From positions 43,725,069 through 43,789,068 of the forward strand of contig OZ021723.1 in NCBI GenBank assembly GCA_963978545.1: a DNA stretch of 64,000 nt. Direction: 5' to 3'. The stretch comes from Linyphia triangularis. Its lineage: Eukaryota; Arthropoda; Arachnida; Araneae; Linyphiidae. Below the pieces are notes generated by a model. It saw nothing but the letters and a program-made list of their open reading frames with translations. It did no database searches and was not told where the DNA came from. The translations under genes and the position numbers were made by a program. This document shows, piece after piece, positions 42,101 to 54,029 of the stretch. Numbering within the stretch: position 1 is the first letter of the stretch; each line of letters opens with the position of its first letter.

Positions 42101-43570
42101 TGTGGAAAACTTACGTCATGAAAACTTACGCGTTTTCCTGCGGAAAACTTGTGGTACTGAAGCTTTTTACAGCTCAATTTATATCAGCAAAATTAATGTA
42201 ATTTTTCAGAGTTCTTTATCAAAAACTTTTATCCTGATATTAATTAAAGCTACTTTTAGTACTTTCCATTCTTTTCATAAACCATGAGTTCCTGTTATTA
42301 ATAACATTTATTTCAGAAAAGCATAAAGTACAATTATTAGTTCAAAAGCGATTATTTGGAAAATAAAAGTTTGACAAAACTTACAGCTAGTATGCCCTTA
42401 GAGACTCTAAACATTTTGCCACGGCTTCTAAGCTGGACATTACTTTCGATTTTTTAAAAGCCAATTCAACTTAACAGTTATTAGCACTTGTTAAAAACAC
42501 ATATAATTCTAATTTGCCCTATTACATTACTATGCATTTGGAAATCACCTTACATTGATCAACCAAAAAGATTTTAAAACACTTCGGGTTAGAAAACCGC
42601 CGGGTTAGAAAACTTGTTTTCTAACCCGGCACTTTATGAATTGCAAAATTTAGAAACAAATCACTTTATTGTTAAGTAGCTTGATCATTCTTTTCTTCGG
42701 AAGTGTGAGATAATTTAAATGGATGGGATGAAAGGAAATAATGTTCGAGTTAAACGTTCTCACGCCTCAAACCTCTAAATGTATTTAGACTTAAAGTCAT
42801 TAAGATACTAATGATAAAGAGTTCATTGAAAAGATTTGAGTACTTATACTGCTATAATGTTTCAACATTTCCATCGTTCCAGTTTGATGTATTCTTTGTT
42901 TCAAACTTGTTTTATGACTTCTTTTACAGATAAAATAGTTTAAATATCCTAGGTGAAGAAATGTATACTTCTATTCGTAATGCTACTTATTTTAATATTA
43001 TAGAGGGTAATTTTCTTTAGAGATTAGGGTCATCGCTGCAAGGCCTCTTGTTTTAACACTATTGCTATGAAAGAATACCGCGATTGTTAATGGATTTTTG
43101 TTCTATTTGTTTGTGAAATAAATAGTCATTAGTAAGCTTCTAGTTATTTTAATAAAAACATTTCAAGTACATACCTAGTTTTAATAAAATCGTGTACGTC
43201 TAATGATTTAGCATTTATCAATGTTACACAATGAGATAAAAACCATTTTACTAAAACTACATTAACTAATTAATGTAGGTTTCACATCTTTGTTTAATGA
43301 ATTCAATAATAAACCATTCAATAACCGTATTTCAGAGATGTTTAGTTAAAGATAGTTGAATGAAATTGATGAAAAAAGTATTTTTTAATGTTTTGTCCCA
43401 ATTCTCTTTTACTATTACTAGAATAAAATTATAATTTTACAAACAAATTTCAAGAGTTATGTACCAGTAAGTTATTTAGATTATGCATTAATAATGTGAA
43501 TAACCGACCGAAAATATACAAATCAAACTAATAAATAAAATATTACACATTCAACATACTATACTACTTA
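39193..43570. other. AT-rich non-coding block, no gene seen
   Basis: Islands of more balanced composition lie at 39665-39990 and 41390-41730. The second has a minus-strand 65-codon open frame (41535-41732) with an internal GTAAGT, but no domain is recognised. Repeated GGAAAACTTGTGG motifs occur at about 42092-42160, and a 32-bp palindrome at 42599-42630. Confidence 0.5.
42599..42630. repeat. Perfect palindrome, 15-bp arms with a 2-nt centre
   Basis: GCCGGGTTAGAAAAC, then TT, then GTTTTCTAACCCGGC. Just before it (42585-42598) lies a further direct copy of one arm, CGGGTTAGAAAACC. The pattern suggests a template-switch event during replication. It is not a bacterial-type terminator. Confidence 0.9.
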
Positions 43571-45254
43571 CAGTGGTTCCCAAAAGTGTACTGTAGCTTG
43601 GAATAGAATTCGAATATTAATTCCAATATTTTTCAATAGAGTCCCTATTTAATTCTGAATAAAACCTAATATTTAAAAATATTATTGAATCGTTTTATTT
43701 GTATAAAATGTAAATTCATAGAACCAGAGGAGTTATCTGATAAATTCATTAAAATAAAATTTTTTGTAGCGCTTTTTTTAATGTTTGCATAGTGGCGACA
43801 TTTAAAATATCGGTCGTCTTTAATACTTCCTTTCGCAATTTGTAATATTCAATTTATTATTTAAAACGGCTCGCAGTGGCCTACAACAACAAGAACAAAG
43901 AAACAATAAAATCATTTGAAAATTGGTTATATTTCAGCATAATAAAGGCATTCGATGTGTTGCTAATATATTAAAATTATCCCAGTCAATGGTTTAGTAC
44001 GTAATAAAACGTTTTAATACAGAATGCAAAACGAGCGAAAAAAGCGAAAGTATAGAGATTAGAAAAGCAAATTAGAGAGATTAATTACAAGAAAATTCTT
44101 AAAAAATCCACGCTTGAGCACTATAAATATTCCTCGACTTTAAATAGTTTCGACTTCAATTTCATCTAAAACTGTTTGTGGAGTACTCGTATAGATTGGA
44201 CTACATGGATGTTCAAACCGAAGAAAATTTTTCTTAAACTCTAAAAATAGGAAGCTTCAACTTTTCTTAACAAAGGCAATAATAAACAATCCAGAAACGT
44301 ATTGGAATCATGTCTGATATGCAGATGAAAGCAAATTTAATTTTTTTTTGTTCCTATGAACCCTTATTTTTTTGAAAAAGAAAAAAAGATGAACTTAATC
44401 CCAAGTACTCAGTTGGTACAGTGAAGCTCCTTGTGTGTGGGTGCGTGTGAGCATCCGGACTCGGTAATTTGGTGCTAATTGATGGAATAATGAATCATGA
44501 ACTCCATTGAATATTTAAAACGAAAATTTTGTCGTGATTTGGTTAGTACTCTCCATAAATAAAAATAATTGAAAATAGCCGAAAATTTTGATAATTTGAT
44601 TCGTGTACATAAAGTCATGGGAGCAAGGAAGAGAGGCATTAAAAGTGTACACTAATATTTTTTGACAAATCAGTAATAATTACTGAAAGCAAGCCAATAA
44701 TTATGTGCATCATATTTGGGGAATGTCAGGGTACGTGTAATAAGAAAAAGAGGAGAGTTGACTTACGGTAGCTGATGAGATCGAGAGGTTCGTCTTCTTT
44801 TGAGCAACCTTCAGGAAAGAGTTGAGAGCAGTTAAATAGAGAGCTCATCTTGAAATCGATGGGTTTACCGTATTTTTTGAAAAGAAAGAAAGAAAAAAAA
44901 AATTACAATTTGGAGTCTTTATCTCATTTGGAATTCTTTTAAACTATTTCATCATTCTTAATCAAAACATACTCATCAAAACATAATCAAAATAATAAGA
45001 ATACAATATCAAAATATTACAATAATATATATTAATATGTAAAAAAATTAAGTATATGAAGACTTATGGGAGATATTTTATGTGTTACTTTTAGGTTGAC
45101 GATTTTACTGTGCATTAAAAATACTTTATGTAGTTTTAATAAGAACAAATTAGAGATATTATTTAAAAATCCTATTCTGAAATATTTTTTTGCGATGGAT
45201 AATGTAGTATTTTAATGAAATTTGTAAGTGTACGAACACTTTAGGAAGACACTG
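43571..45254 (+). mobile_element. Degenerate Tc1-type transposon, 1684 bp
   Basis: The left end CAGTGGTTCCCAAAAGTGT and the right end reverse complemented, CAGTGTCTTCCTAAAGTGT, match at 15 of 19 positions. They also resemble the classic Tc1 terminal sequence. TA flanks both sides (43569-43570 and 45255-45256). The length is typical of a full Tc1 element. The interior carries transposase remnants (see the pseudogene entry). The divergence between the ends and the many stops mark it as old and inactive. Confidence 0.88.
43880..44660 (+). pseudogene. Tc1-like transposase remnant
   Basis: This is a broken DDE-type transposase inside the Tc1 element. Near 43927-44020 a helix-turn-helix region reads HNKGIRCVANILKLSQSMV, a stop, then YVIKRFN. 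At 44318-44341 the frame reads YADESKFN, matching the DESKF block that holds the first catalytic Asp of the family. At about 44420-44495 VKLLVCGCV, a stop, then ASGLGNLVLIDGIMN matches the block before the second Asp. I could not find the usual second-Asp segment itself. Several stops and at least one frame change separate the blocks, so no protein is made. Confidence 0.85.
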
Positions 45255-45256
45255 TA

Positions 45257-48235
45257 CTTATTTTTAAAAACTAAAACTATTATATTGAAAAACTAGAACT
45301 GCATAAAAATTATTAATAATTCAAATTTTCTAGCGAAATGTAAAGTTTGTAAACATTTATTATTCTAAACTTATCATCAAGTTTTTAATATTTTTACAAC
45401 AACAAAATTTTTGTGGTTAATTAAACTCTTTAACAATTATTTTATATTTGTAGTTATTGTGTTACAATATTCAATTTAATCTAGACTGTATTAGCAAATT
45501 ACTGTCCTTTAGAATTCTCGTATCACGATATAAACTTGCGTTAGCGATTTTCTTACGCAATATCTGCAGCATTATTTTATTAATCGGAAAATAATACGAC
45601 TTTGATTGTGATTGGAGAGAAAAGTGAAGCCGAGACTTCTCTGTCACATTGTTCACTTTACAGTGAAAACTGTTTGACGGATCACCGTGCTGTACGAAGA
45701 GAATGAAGTTCAAAGAAAATTCGTCTAGAATAGATATTCAGGATATTATAAAGTCCATTTACGAAATCTTTCAACAGTTTTTATTTATTCAAATAAATAT
45801 TGCGCATAAATTCTTAGATATTTATCAAAAGGAAATATTCTTTCTAAACTTATGTATTAGGGAAATTTTATGGAATAAATTAAAACTTTACTAACACGAC
45901 TGCCGGAAAAAAATAACTTTACATTATTTTTTTTTTTTTTTTTCTGAACAATAAACTTGAATGATGATCAAATATTAGGGTAATATAATGAAAAACACAT
46001 TTGTTACAAGACATTTGTAAGCACAATAAACAATAGAAAAAGTAATGCAACTAAAACTAATATATATATATTTTTTTTCTTTGCTACTTATCTTTTATAT
46101 ATTTTTCTAATCTGAAATGGTATTTAAAGCAAAACTTTTATAATTTAATCTATAACTTTTATGACACTTAATTTGTTTTGATTATATGCTTATTTCTATT
46201 TTTTGTGGTGTAGGTCTCTTCATATAGTTATTTCCTTTTACAAATTAAAAAAAAAAAAAAAAAATTGATTCTATGTTAAACAAATATTATTCATATTTGG
46301 AAAAAAAAAAGTAATTCGAAAAATGGTTTGTAAGTATGTATATTTTGAAAAAATCCTTTATCTAGGGATAACATTTCCCTAATTATAAGAATTATTTGCA
46401 ATAATGAAATTTTTTGCAATTAGTCAAAAGTAGACTTTTCAAATAAATCAAATTAACTAATGCAGAAGTGAACAATTTGAAATAATTTTATTTTTACATC
46501 AAAAGGACGTACACATTTGCAAACTTCTTTTAACTTCGGGGGAAAAAAAATCTTACTTTTAAGCCTGGATCATTTTTATCTTTATGAAAAATCAAAGGAT
46601 GTGTTAATAACTACTTCATTAATTGGAGAAAATAGCGTTTGGCTTTGAGTGCCAATAAACGATATGCATTGCCTCCATTTCAATTAACTTAAATGATAAA
46701 TTCTCCACTGGTAAATGACAAATGTTTCAGCCGTCCGTTTAAAGAAAAATAAATACAATTATTATAAATAAAAGAAATGAAAGCGACATCCTAACAATAA
46801 GCAAATCTAAATCCTCATCCAATGCCAATGTCAGAAAAAAGAAAACGGAAACCTACAAGATAACGAGATGTGCTATTAATAAATAAGCGATCAGTTTTGC
46901 ACGCATATCAGCTTCTCTGGGAAGAAGAATCAGCCACAGACCCAAGCAAAAAAATAATAATTTGAATGAAACCGTAAACAGGTGCCCTTGACGTTCCGTT
47001 AGGTACATAGGCGGTATCGTAGAAAGTGCGGGCGTGCGTGAAAATGCGGTGCGATCACGGAATCAAGCGTGCTTTCTCGTAGGTCCGAACGTAAGATTTC
47101 GGGTTCCGGTAACGCTTATACCCTGAGAGACGTAACTATTAACATTTACATCACCTGCAATAAAATCAGGATGACAGTTGTAGCTGCAATGGTCGAGGCA
47201 AAGTTTAGGTGTTTTTTTTTTGTTTTTTGTTTTTTTATGTTTGAAGTTATTTTGCGTGTACTGTGTTTATTTCGAATGGGAAAATTATTCTGCATAGATT
47301 TTACTTTTTTTTCTCAATAGCAGAGTATTAATAGTTTGCTTTCAAAGTAAATGTGCATCGAGCTGTAAAAATAGTCTAAGTATCACTTGCGATCTATTTT
47401 ATTAGAAATGCAGTTCAAACAGTTCATATTCATTAATACTTCTTCCAGCTGTACTGAATAATTCGTATAAAAAGATTGTTTAGATATAAATTATATAGTA
47501 CAAATTGAAAGTAAGCTCCTTAAAATAATATTGATGATTTCATTAGAAGACTATAAAAAATATGTATATATCTATAAAAGTTTATCATAAGTATTCCTCA
47601 GATTTCTGACAGAATAATGATATTCATAGATCATGAAAATGTCTGAAGTTTCTTTCGTATAGTAAACCCCCTTTTCTCAAAGACATTTCCTTTCCCAATC
47701 CAAACAATTTACTCGTCACATGATTTTTTAGTGTTCAACAGATTTCAAAATCATAATTGTATAATGTACAAGACAAATTAATTGAATGTACAAAAAAAAA
47801 AAAAAAAAAAAAGAAGGGGGGGGGGGGGGAGGGAAAAAAAAAAAAAAAAGAATATCGTACTATATTCATCATTCCTCTATTTAAAGCTATTTTAACATTT
47901 ATTGCAATAAAAAAAACTATTATAAAAAAATTTATGTGGATATTTATTAAGTTTAAATTTAATTTTTTTCTGAAATGTTTAAGAAACTGAAACTTAAGAA
48001 TCATCAACAATGAATACAGCTTGATAAAAGTTTAATTATAATTATTGTGTAAAAATCGTACACGTGCGTCCTTTACATTGAAAACTTTTGTATGCATTGT
48101 GCAATTTCAACTTATTTTAAGAGATTTTAAGCTCAGATACATTTTTTATAATGTTTGACCGATAGGAAGAAAACCATGGATACCACCACGAACTAACATT
48201 TTTACTCTCTAAAATTGAGATAATACATAGTCATC
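45257..48235. other. AT-rich non-coding block, no gene seen
   Basis: T and A runs occur at about 45927-45943 and 46242-46264, and a mixed A/G homopolymer tract at 47792-47849. More balanced composition is seen at about 45500-45710, 46620-46740 and 46900-47200. Open frames are below 95 codons, and the longest is coded partly by the homopolymer tract. Confidence 0.5.
47792..47849 (+). repeat. Composite poly(A)-poly(G)-poly(A) purine tract
   Basis: A run of 21 A, a short GAA, 14 G, an AGGG and 16 A make a 58-bp all-purine strand. This is a simple-sequence tract of a type that often causes sequencing slippage. Confidence 0.9.
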
Positions 48236-48570
48236 CTCATTTTTATCTGCCAAATTTCAGCTCGAGTGGATGACGGTAAGTATCAATATAAGCGTGTGTA
48301 AAAGCAACCTTTTAGTGACAATCCCAAAACTTGATAGAATGCATTCTCAATAAAATCTAACATATCTGCCAAGTTTCAGTGTGATTGGATGACAGCAAGT
48401 GGGCTAATTAGTCCTTCTAAGTGCTGTTAGAATCTTGGGTAAAAGCGGCCTTTTAGTGAAAGTCCCCAAAACTCGATAGGAATACACTATCATTGAAAAT
48501 GAATTTATCTGCCAAGTGCCAGCTTAATTGGGAAAACGAGTTAATTACACCTTCGTAGATTTACTCGCCA
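48236..48570 (+). repeat. Dispersed 150-bp repeat family, two and a half tandem modules
   Basis: A partial module (TATCTGCCAAATTTCAGCTC) is followed by two fuller ones in tandem. Each has AAAAGCRRCCTTTTAGTGA, CCCMAAACTYGATAG, ATCTGCCAAGT and a TTAATTA or CTAATTAG segment, with a period of roughly 140-150 bp. The end CTTCGTAGATTTACTCGCC matches the ends of copies 1 and 2. The tandem arrangement suggests the parent element carries internal repeats. Confidence 0.8.
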
Positions 48571-50607
48571 GAAACAAACACAATCAAATTTAATATAAAG
48601 GATTTAAAAGTTAATTAAATTTATAACAGTGTACTGATTTAAAATAAAATCCACTAGGAGTTAAAACTTCCTCGAAAAATTCCAGGATTTAAAAATCAAA
48701 ACCAAATCTCAATCTAGTCAATAATCTTTAAGTTAAAAAATAATTGTATTTTACCATACAAATTGCACGTCCTAAGTTCAATAAAAATCTTAACAGGCAC
48801 AATGTTGATTTCCTGCCATATCTCGAGTAAAAGTTCTACTATTAAAATCATTGAACAAAAAAGCAAATTATATATAGAATCATAGTATATATCAGTATAA
48901 CCTTCACGAACGCTTAATCTGATACTAAACTGAAATGAATGTTTATTAAATGCATTATAATATATCTAACTCTCCATGCTCATGCCAACCCCATACCCCA
49001 CAGCCTCTGCTGCACTCGCATGGATGCCCTGCTATTAGCAAATATGACCCATAATTAAGAGGGGAAAGGTATGATGGGCAGTAGGAATCTCCTCCGTGCC
49101 GCATCATCCGTACTTCCCTCTTTGGAGAAACTGCTTCCTCTTGCACATCACTCGCATCTCCTTTCCACCTTCCTCTCGCTTTTACCACCTCTTGCTAGTT
49201 AGAGATGAGGTGCATAGAACAAGCTATGCATCTCTTAAATTTTACATTTTACGGGTGGAATGAAAATCTTCCTGATTCGAACAACGTGCTGTCGCTTGTT
49301 ACAAAAGAGCTTCACAGAGACAATAAGAAAAAGAGAAATTGCGTATCTCCCTATTAGCTTTCTGGTACCCGTTAGGTCAGAAAGTTTGACTTCTTCCATC
49401 TCCTAAGGAGGAGGGGGGAAGAGGGAAGGAGGATGCTTGGAAAAAGAGATTCTTTTGTACGTTTGTATACTATTGTATTGAAGCAAAGAAGAGCTTGTAG
49501 AGAACATTGCTGTTAATAAAAAGAGCCAAATATATACCGGGAAATGTGCATTTTTACCTTACTGAACCCTTGATGGAGGGTATAAAATAATTTTATAATA
49601 GTGACTTAATATCAAGATGAATAAAGCTAATTTGGTCAAAATCCGTTTATCGCTGCGTGTTGCAGAGAAGTTTTAAGAAAATATAATTATTATGATTATT
49701 TTGTTCTTTAAATGTTTGACAAGCACTTTAATTTCTTCATGTACGTAAGGTAAGCTAAATACGGTTATATGAGGCGTTGTAATAATACTTAATATGTGGT
49801 AGGGACTTTAAATAAAATCAAGATATGGTTTAAAAAATGAATCAAAGTTTTTTAAGCTAATAAAAATAGTACCTATCAGAGCAATATTATAATTTATGAG
49901 TAGTTTCTTCTTTTAGTTTTTGGTATAAATCTATTATTAAAGAAAAACCACATTTCTGTTTAATATACATTTTCCATTAAGAGTTTAGTTAGTTGCGAAG
50001 AAGAATTTTACATGTTCACTGCTAGATGCGTCTAAAGGTAAATTTGAAGCACACCTAAAATTATAGTAGAGGTTTGAGAAGGCTATGTAATTCCTTAAAA
50101 TACTTTCGACTAAAAAAATATCAATACTATAGTAATTTCCAGCCAATGATACATTCATTGCCCACATCGACAACTATACATTTATTTTATTATGACTGGA
50201 TTCAAAAATTGCTTCAGTATCTTCAAACTCCAATTACAATATCCGGTTCGCGGCCTGTATCACTTAATTTCTTTCCCAGATAAAAAAAGAGACAATACAA
50301 ATTTACTCGACGAAGAGGGAGGAAAAGCAAAGCAAGAAAGAGATAAAAACTCCATCAAATTAAATCTCAACCTGGAATTTGTGGCCAATTCTCGCAACTC
50401 ACTTCTTTTGTCTGTGTCTAGGAAGGGGACGTGCAAGAAAGGGGCAGCATACAAAAGAAACAAAAAGGTGGGGGCGTTATGTTTTTACACTTCTGTGTGG
50501 GATTTCCCTACCTCCCTCCCCCATTCCATTCTGACTCTTCCTAATTTTGCTTGGATCCCTTCTATCTCCAAGGTCAGAGAAAGGTCAGTGGTCCAGGTAA
50601 GCTAGAT

Positions 50608-50641
50608 CTTGGTCACGGTTGGGCGACCGACCGCGACCAAG
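50608..50641. repeat. Imperfect inverted repeat (hairpin) in a balanced-composition island
   Basis: CTTGGTCACGGT pairs with ACCGCGACCAAG across a 10-nt loop, with one A/C mismatch in 12 positions. It lies in a stretch rich in CpG compared with its surroundings. Confidence 0.75.
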
Positions 50642-51891
50642 GTTTTGATTTTTTGATTGGCAAAAAAATATAGTGTGAGGAGAGGGTGGGTGACAGATAT
50701 AGGGGGTAGGTGGACAAGTCCCGGATGTGACTTTTCGTGAAATTTCTCTGCCCCCTTCTCTCTCCACAAAACCTTTCTTTTAAAAAGTCATGATTAACGC
50801 GTTTCATTGATGACCTTTAAGATAAGGTTTTTAATGAAGAGGTGAAATTTTTTCAGAAAGTGTCTAGGCTTATCTCTGTGCTTAAGTCTAAGGAATATAA
50901 TTATTCATCACGTTCTGCATCGGAATATCGAAGCTTTTTCCATTCAATTTTGAAATGTCACAAACATTGTCTTATAAGTTTTCTTTTTGAAGGATAATTT
51001 TTATAAAGGATTAATTCATATATTTCATATAAAAAAAAAAAAAAATTGATATAGTAATTGATTATAAAGCTTCCCGTATCATCAGAAATGGCAAAACTTT
51101 CAGCTATTAAGTTCTATCTTATGAGATTAGTGGTTAGTTTTGTTCAAAATTCTGTTATTATCTTAAAATAACCATGAAATCTACAACTCTTATTTTCATC
51201 AATGGATTAGATTTAAAATTCTTCTTCTATTGAATTTTACCTTTTGTGCCCATCTACTTGATGTAAAAGAAAGTAGAGAAGTATATAGGGAATAGAAGTT
51301 ATAATTTATTTAGTGCGCCAGACTCGGAACTTTGATAAATTGATTTATTATTTATTAATTTATTATTTAGAGAGTAGATGTAAAGATAATTTGTTTATTT
51401 ATTCCGAAAAATTATTTATTTCTTCAGATGAATTTCACTCCAGAAGAAAAGTAATATACTTAAACATGATAGGAAAGGTTATTATAAGGTTTTCAGTTAA
51501 GAAATTTTTTACTGAACCTTTTTCCAAGTAAGTTTTTTGTATAATAATTACTCATGAGTAATGAAGTAATGAATGAAACCAGCATAGTGAGCGCATTTCG
51601 ATTAACAAAACAATTAATACCTAAGTGGCAAATAGGAGAGAATATGGTACTCCATTGAAGAAAACACTCATATCCCAGCATTCTTCACAAGAGATGCATC
51701 GACGATATGATATGAGTTAATGCTCTCAACGCAGGATTTTTTTTCTTTGTGTTAGCTCCGCACACAATGCCCAGTTAATGAACTCCTTGGAATCACAGGC
51801 TATCTCCCCTATAAAGAACTTTGTTTTTCTACAAGGGTTCGAATTCTTTTCACACAGATCGAACGGCGTTTAATTGTTCCGCCTCTGCAGG

Positions 51892-51929
51892 CCATTGATT
51901 GATTGGCAGGAGGGCCCTAATCAATTAGT
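51892..51929. promoter_or_regulatory. Possible homeodomain-site pair
   Basis: CCATTGATTGATTGGC and CTAATCAATTAG lie 20 bp apart and form an inverted ATTGATT/AATCAAT pair. They sit in an island of more balanced composition (51720-51985). TGATTGAT and TAATTA-like cores are known homeodomain targets. The assignment is by motif only. Confidence 0.2.
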
Positions 51930-53994
51930 GGACGTTCACCTCCACAACTCCATGGGAAATACGAAGGGTGCTTGATGATCAAAGGACTGGTGTTTTATTT
52001 TTAGATTTCACATGTGATATTTGTTTAGTATGATGTTTGACGAGATGGAAGTTCTTTTTCAAATAAAAAAAAAATATTGCGTAACGTATCTTCGATCGAA
52101 TGAAGGATTCAATTTCTATTTTCTAAATTTAGAAAGGATAAAACTGAAATATTAAATAATTTCAATATATATTTGAAAATATTTTCAATACTTGATTGTG
52201 CATTTTCAAAGAAATTTGAAAACATATAATTCAGAAAGTTCCTTTTACAACTATCTTTCGTAAATTATTTTGTGTGGATTTTAGATGAAGATGCGTTAAT
52301 AAGAACATCTTATTCCAAAATTACAGAACATGGGATTACGAATTTATTTAGCATGATATTTAAATAAACTCTTGAAAACCTTGTCATCTGAAACTTGTAG
52401 TAACTTTTGAATGGAAGAATGAGTAAAGAGGTAAAATACGGGTTTGTAAGTATTACACTAGCATTCATTTAACTATTTAAACACGTGGACATATATATAA
52501 GAAAATATTAAATTATGCATTTGTGTTAGCACTTAAAAATGAATAAAACTTATGAGTTTTGTTTTTGTTTTTATGTAACTAAAAGATCATAGAAGCTTTT
52601 GTTACTTGACGTTTAGATTTTCTGACACAATATATACTCTAAGAATACATCCTTTTATGCCATGAATTTCGCAATGGATACAACTTAACCTAGTCAATAT
52701 CTAACAATTGGAAGAGAATGACAATTTAAGAATTACTAGCTAGTTTTGCGTTTAAAAAAAAATTCCCATTGTGAACAATTTCTTTCTTTACACAATCATC
52801 AACCTAGATACATAACCACTTTGAATATGACGATAAGATTTCCTTCATTATTCAGATCATATAGGGCGGGATCCTATATATAAAGAACCTTAATAAATAC
52901 ATCACTTAACCCTGCCATATTTCAAGCAGTATATGCAAATCAAACTATCTTCAGCTCGAACAACAACGTCCGGATTAGTTCCCAGCAATTTACTAAACCG
53001 ATCAAAGAGTCTCTCAGAAAGAAAAAAGAAAAGAAAAAAAAAAAAATACAATATATCATTCTTCATCTTCCATTTAAGTGATATTGAGATCAGGTCTAAT
53101 CCACAATAACGGCCACAGAAAACTCGTTAATGAAACCAACTTCATCATACGAATTCCTTTCTACTCAGCATCTTCGTTAGGAAGGATGCTGAAATTGAAA
53201 AGGCTCGCCTTTTATCTCTGCTCTGGATCAACAGAATTTTCCCCTATAGACGAAGAAAGGGACCAGGAAAGAGGCCGGGGTATGAAAGGAACAAAGATGG
53301 TCATTGAGCCACCTCGTTATCCGTGAGCGAGTTTTTTTAATTGATCTCGAAAAAGACCTCCTCTTGATGGGTGCTACTTTGGGTGGCTTCTCTTATGGGC
53401 GGATGATAGATGAATTCGTCTCGTGGTCAAGTTTGAGATTGAACAGAAGTGTTGTATAGCTTTTATCGAAGTATGAGACTGCTTAGATGTATCGAATAAT
53501 TTTATTGGCTAAGAGTGCATCACTCAAAATTATCTTGGGACTTGATTTTAAAAATTGCATACAATATCAGGGATTTATAATGACTCTGTAAATGGACGAT
53601 TCCCACATTTTTTTAAAACGAGTGAAGTTAGTATATTTATAAAGAATTTCTTTCCGATTCCAAATTTTTTAAACAAAAGTTCTTTAAAAAAATTAGTTAT
53701 TTAAATATTAAGAAAAAAAAAATGCCCCCAAACCAAGCCAAAACTAGTCCCATCAAAACACTCATCAAAATTTGTGACGTCAAGAGATCCATCCGTTTCT
53801 ACCAAATAGTTGGGGTTGATTTGGTAGACCATTGCCATATATCGTACAGGTTGGTGCGATTTGTGAGAAACTTGCAAAACTGGTTTCCACTGTCGCATTT
53901 CAAGCCAAAATGTTTGGGAAGCATTGATGACACATTCAATTCGAGCCGAGTGAATCGTTTTCTCACCAACATCTAACAACGGAACTTTGATAGC

Positions 53995-54000
<6 letters not shown>

Positions 54001-54027
<27 letters not shown>
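54001..54027 (+). repeat. poly(A) homopolymer, 27 bp
   Basis: It lies 24 bp after the stop of a plus-strand 84-codon open frame (53722-53976). No AATAAA-type signal precedes it, so a retrocopy tail is possible but not shown. Confidence 0.85.

Positions 54028-54029
<2 letters not shown>

Noticed and set aside
42599..42630. Transcription terminator
   Set aside because: The palindrome has no adjacent gene, and intrinsic terminators of this type are not used in animal nuclear DNA.
50192..50605. 137-codon plus-strand open frame as a gene
   Set aside because: The encoded sequence is low in recognisable structure and runs through polypyrimidine blocks; an overlapping minus-strand frame is equally open.
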